A stretch of 5,911 bases of DNA from Treponema sp. (GTDB lineage Bacteria; Spirochaetota; Spirochaetia; Treponematales; Breznakiellaceae). A program made the translations under genes and the position numbers. Of this stretch, positions 4,310 to 5,911 are shown piece by piece. Under the pieces are notes generated by a model. That model worked only from the letters and a program-made list of their open reading frames with translations. It ran no database searches and was not told the DNA's origin. The stretch spans positions 1 to 5,911 of the forward strand of contig JAITON010000033.1 in the NCBI GenBank assembly GCA_031289935.1. Direction: 5' to 3'. Position 1 is the stretch's first letter. Each line of letters opens with the position of its first letter.

Positions 4310-5911
4310 CTATGCCATATCCCGAATATAGGAGCCGAGTTTCCCGGTCCGCTTCAGGGCCTCCTCCAGTTTGAGCTGTTCCCCCGCCACCAATTCTGCG
4401 GGCGCGTTCTTGATAAACTGCCCGTTGGCGAGCTTGGCCTTGAGGCCAGCAATGAATTTCCGGTCCTTTTCGATTTCCTTGCTAAATTTCTGGCGAAGAA
4501 AGGCCATATCCACCGCCCCGGCCAGATACACAAAGGCCTCGAAGCCCGCCCCCACCAAGCCGATGGCCCCCTCGGGACGACCCGGGGACTGTCCCGTAGT
4601 CCCTTCCTGGGGAACCAGGATTTCCAGGTCCCCGATCCCCGCCAGGAGCCTCAGCAGCCCGGCCTGTTCCCGCAGGACGGTTGCGGTAGCAACCGGGGCC
4701 GCCTGGTCAGGCCCGCCCAGTTGTACCAGGAGCCGCAGCTTCTTGTCGGGCGGCACGGTACACTCGCTCCGCAGGGTTCGCACGGCCCGGACCAGGTCCT
4801 GGACAAAGCCAAAGCCCGCCTCCACCGCCGGGTCGGCCCGCGTCTCGTCGTATTCCGGGTAAGGTTCGGCGATGAGAAGCCCCGCTCCGTTGGGGCCGGC
4901 CGCCCCCCCGGTCCCCGGTCCGTCTGCCGCCTCCTTGAGCTTGCCGTAGATCTCCTCGGTGAGGAAGGGCAGGAGCGGGTGAAGCAGCCTGAGGGACTCG
5001 GCCAGCACGTCCAGGAGCACCGTAGCGGCCCGGTCCTTTTCGGCCTCATCCCCGGACTTCATGGAGAGCTTGGTAGCCTCCACGTACCAGTCACAGAAAT
5101 CGTTCCAGAAAAACTCGTAGGCCGTTTGGGCCGCATCGCTAAAGCGGTAAGAGAGAAAAGCCCCGGTCATGGCCCGGACCGCGGCGTTGAACCGCGCATA
5201 GATCCAGCGGTCCACCGGGAGCAGCGCCGGGTTCTCCAGCCTTTGCCTGCCCGCCAGATTCATCAGGATATAGCGGCTGGCGTTCCAAACCTTGTTAGCG
5301 AACCTGGATCCCATTTTGAAGGACTCTTTATCCATCAGGATATCCTGGCCCTGGGCGCAAAGGAAGGCCAGAGTGAATTTGAGAGCGTCAGCGCCATATT
5401 CATCCACGATCTCCAGGGGATCGACACCGTTTCCCAGGCTCTTACTCATCTTGCGGCCCTGCTTGTCCCGGATAAGGCCGTGGATGTAAATATCCCGGAA
5501 CGGGACCTTGCCGGTAAATTCCAGCCCCGCCATGATCATCCGGGCAACCCAGAAAAAGATGATGTCGTAGGCCGTTACCAGAGCCGTTGTGGGGTAAAAG
5601 GCCTTGAAATCAACGGTATCACAGGCGGTGTTTTCCCAGCCCAGGGTGCTAAAGGGCCAGAGCCAACTGGAAAACCAGGTGTCCAGCACGTCGGGGTCCT
5701 GTTCGATATTTTTGGAATGGCAGGCCGGACATTCGCTAAGGTCCGTGCGGGACACGGAGGTTTTACCGCAGTCCTTGCAGTTCCAGGCGGGAATACGGTG
5801 CCCCCACCAAAGCTGGCGGCTTACGCACCAGTCCCGGATATTTTCCAGCCAGTGCTGGTAGGTATTTTCCCATTTGCGGGGATAGAAAATTACCTCCCCC
5901 TTCTTCCACGC
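4310..5911 (-). CDS. valS: Valyl-tRNA synthetase, C-terminal part (5' end outside window)
   Basis: Cytoplasmic class I aminoacyl-tRNA synthetase that charges tRNA-Val. The frame is open to the right edge, giving 533 residues; the family is usually about 870-950 aa, so the HIGH motif and most of the editing domain lie outside. In fragment numbering: the ValRS signature WCVSRQLWWGHRIP (28-41), a four-Cys zinc ribbon (C45, C48, C61, C64), DPDVLDTWFSS (72-82), and KMSKS (154-158, bases 5438-5452), the ATP-binding loop. FANKVWNASRY (204-214) opens the helical anticodon-binding domain, which contains CDWYVEATK and LLPFLTEEIY. A charged C-terminal coiled-coil arm follows (about 457-527). Two Gly/Pro/Ala-rich stretches (about 331-344 and 434-448) look like linker insertions. 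The GTG at 5755 is an internal Val codon, not a start. The TAG stop lies one base before the next gene's ATG. Confidence 0.97.
   Translation of the reverse strand, partial: AWKKGEVIFYPRKWENTYQHWLENIRDWCVSRQLWWGHRIPAWNCKDCGKTSVSRTDLSECPACHSKNIEQDPDVLDTWFSSWLWPFSTLGWENTACDTVDFKAFYPTTALVTAYDIIFFWVARMIMAGLEFTGKVPFRDIYIHGLIRDKQGRKMSKSLGNGVDPLEIVDEYGADALKFTLAFLCAQGQDILMDKESFKMGSRFANKVWNASRYILMNLAGRQRLENPALLPVDRWIYARFNAAVRAMTGAFLSYRFSDAAQTAYEFFWNDFCDWYVEATKLSMKSGDEAEKDRAATVLLDVLAESLRLLHPLLPFLTEEIYGKLKEAADGPGTGGAAGPNGAGLLIAEPYPEYDETRADPAVEAGFGFVQDLVRAVRTLRSECTVPPDKKLRLLVQLGGPDQAAPVATATVLREQAGLLRLLAGIGDLEILVPQEGTTGQSPGRPEGAIGLVGAGFEAFVYLAGAVDMAFLRQKFSKEIEKDRKFIAGLKAKLANGQFIKNAPAELVAGEQLKLEEALKRTGKLGSYIRDMA

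Noticed and set aside
3688..4374. A plus-strand open frame of 228 codons opposite the HD-hydrolase gene
   Set aside because: The minus strand carries the full HD-hydrolase residue set, while the plus-strand translation shows nothing recognisable.
5753..5755. GTG as a start codon for valS
   Set aside because: The frame continues upstream to the window edge through the ValRS signature SRQLWWGHRIP and the first zinc CxxC, so this GTG is an internal valine.
1..5911. CRISPR array, insertion sequence, or phage or defence genes
   Set aside because: There are no regularly spaced repeats, no transposase or integrase-like frames, and the coding strand is filled by ordinary core-metabolism genes.

Overview
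The window looks like a chromosomal housekeeping segment from a fairly GC-rich bacterium, most likely a spirochaete of the Treponema group. This placement is inference. It rests on my recollection of Treponema proteins: the PGK variant with SHLGDP plus a charged insert, and the DWRGGR-type GAPDH. The pgk-tpiA pairing is also one I associate with treponemes. I ran no database search. All convincing genes lie on the minus strand, so the biological reading order is from right to left.

Right to left: (1) The 3' part of valS (valyl-tRNA synthetase) enters from beyond base 5911 and ends at 4310. (2) One base later starts a 183-residue stand-alone RelA/SpoT-type HD hydrolase. It carries the whole metal-binding and catalytic residue set of small alarmone hydrolases. 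(3) A 96-base spacer holds a near-consensus sigma-70 promoter for gap. A perfect 9-bp inverted repeat overlies its -35 and -10 boxes, and a 10-bp-period direct repeat sits just upstream. (4) Next come gap, pgk and tpiA, three enzymes of triose-phosphate metabolism. A terminator-like hairpin lies between gap and pgk, and only 15 bases separate pgk from tpiA. (5) A strong intrinsic terminator follows tpiA.

The left 422 bases hold no gene I can support, but they are not featureless. They contain a second good minus-strand promoter whose predicted start falls on an ATG, two abutting perfect long hairpins, a run of 17 G directly downstream of a TATAAT, and minor short repeats.

Functionally, gap, pgk and tpiA form a triose-phosphate module: TpiA supplies glyceraldehyde-3-phosphate, Gap oxidises it to 1,3-bisphosphoglycerate, and Pgk makes ATP from that. 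The upstream pair joins tRNA charging (valS) with a probable (p)ppGpp-type hydrolase. That suggests, without proving it, a link between amino-acid starvation signalling and expression of this cluster. No mobile element, CRISPR array, tRNA or rRNA was seen. The most interesting items are the small alarmone hydrolase, the architecture of the gap promoter, and the poly-G/hairpin region.
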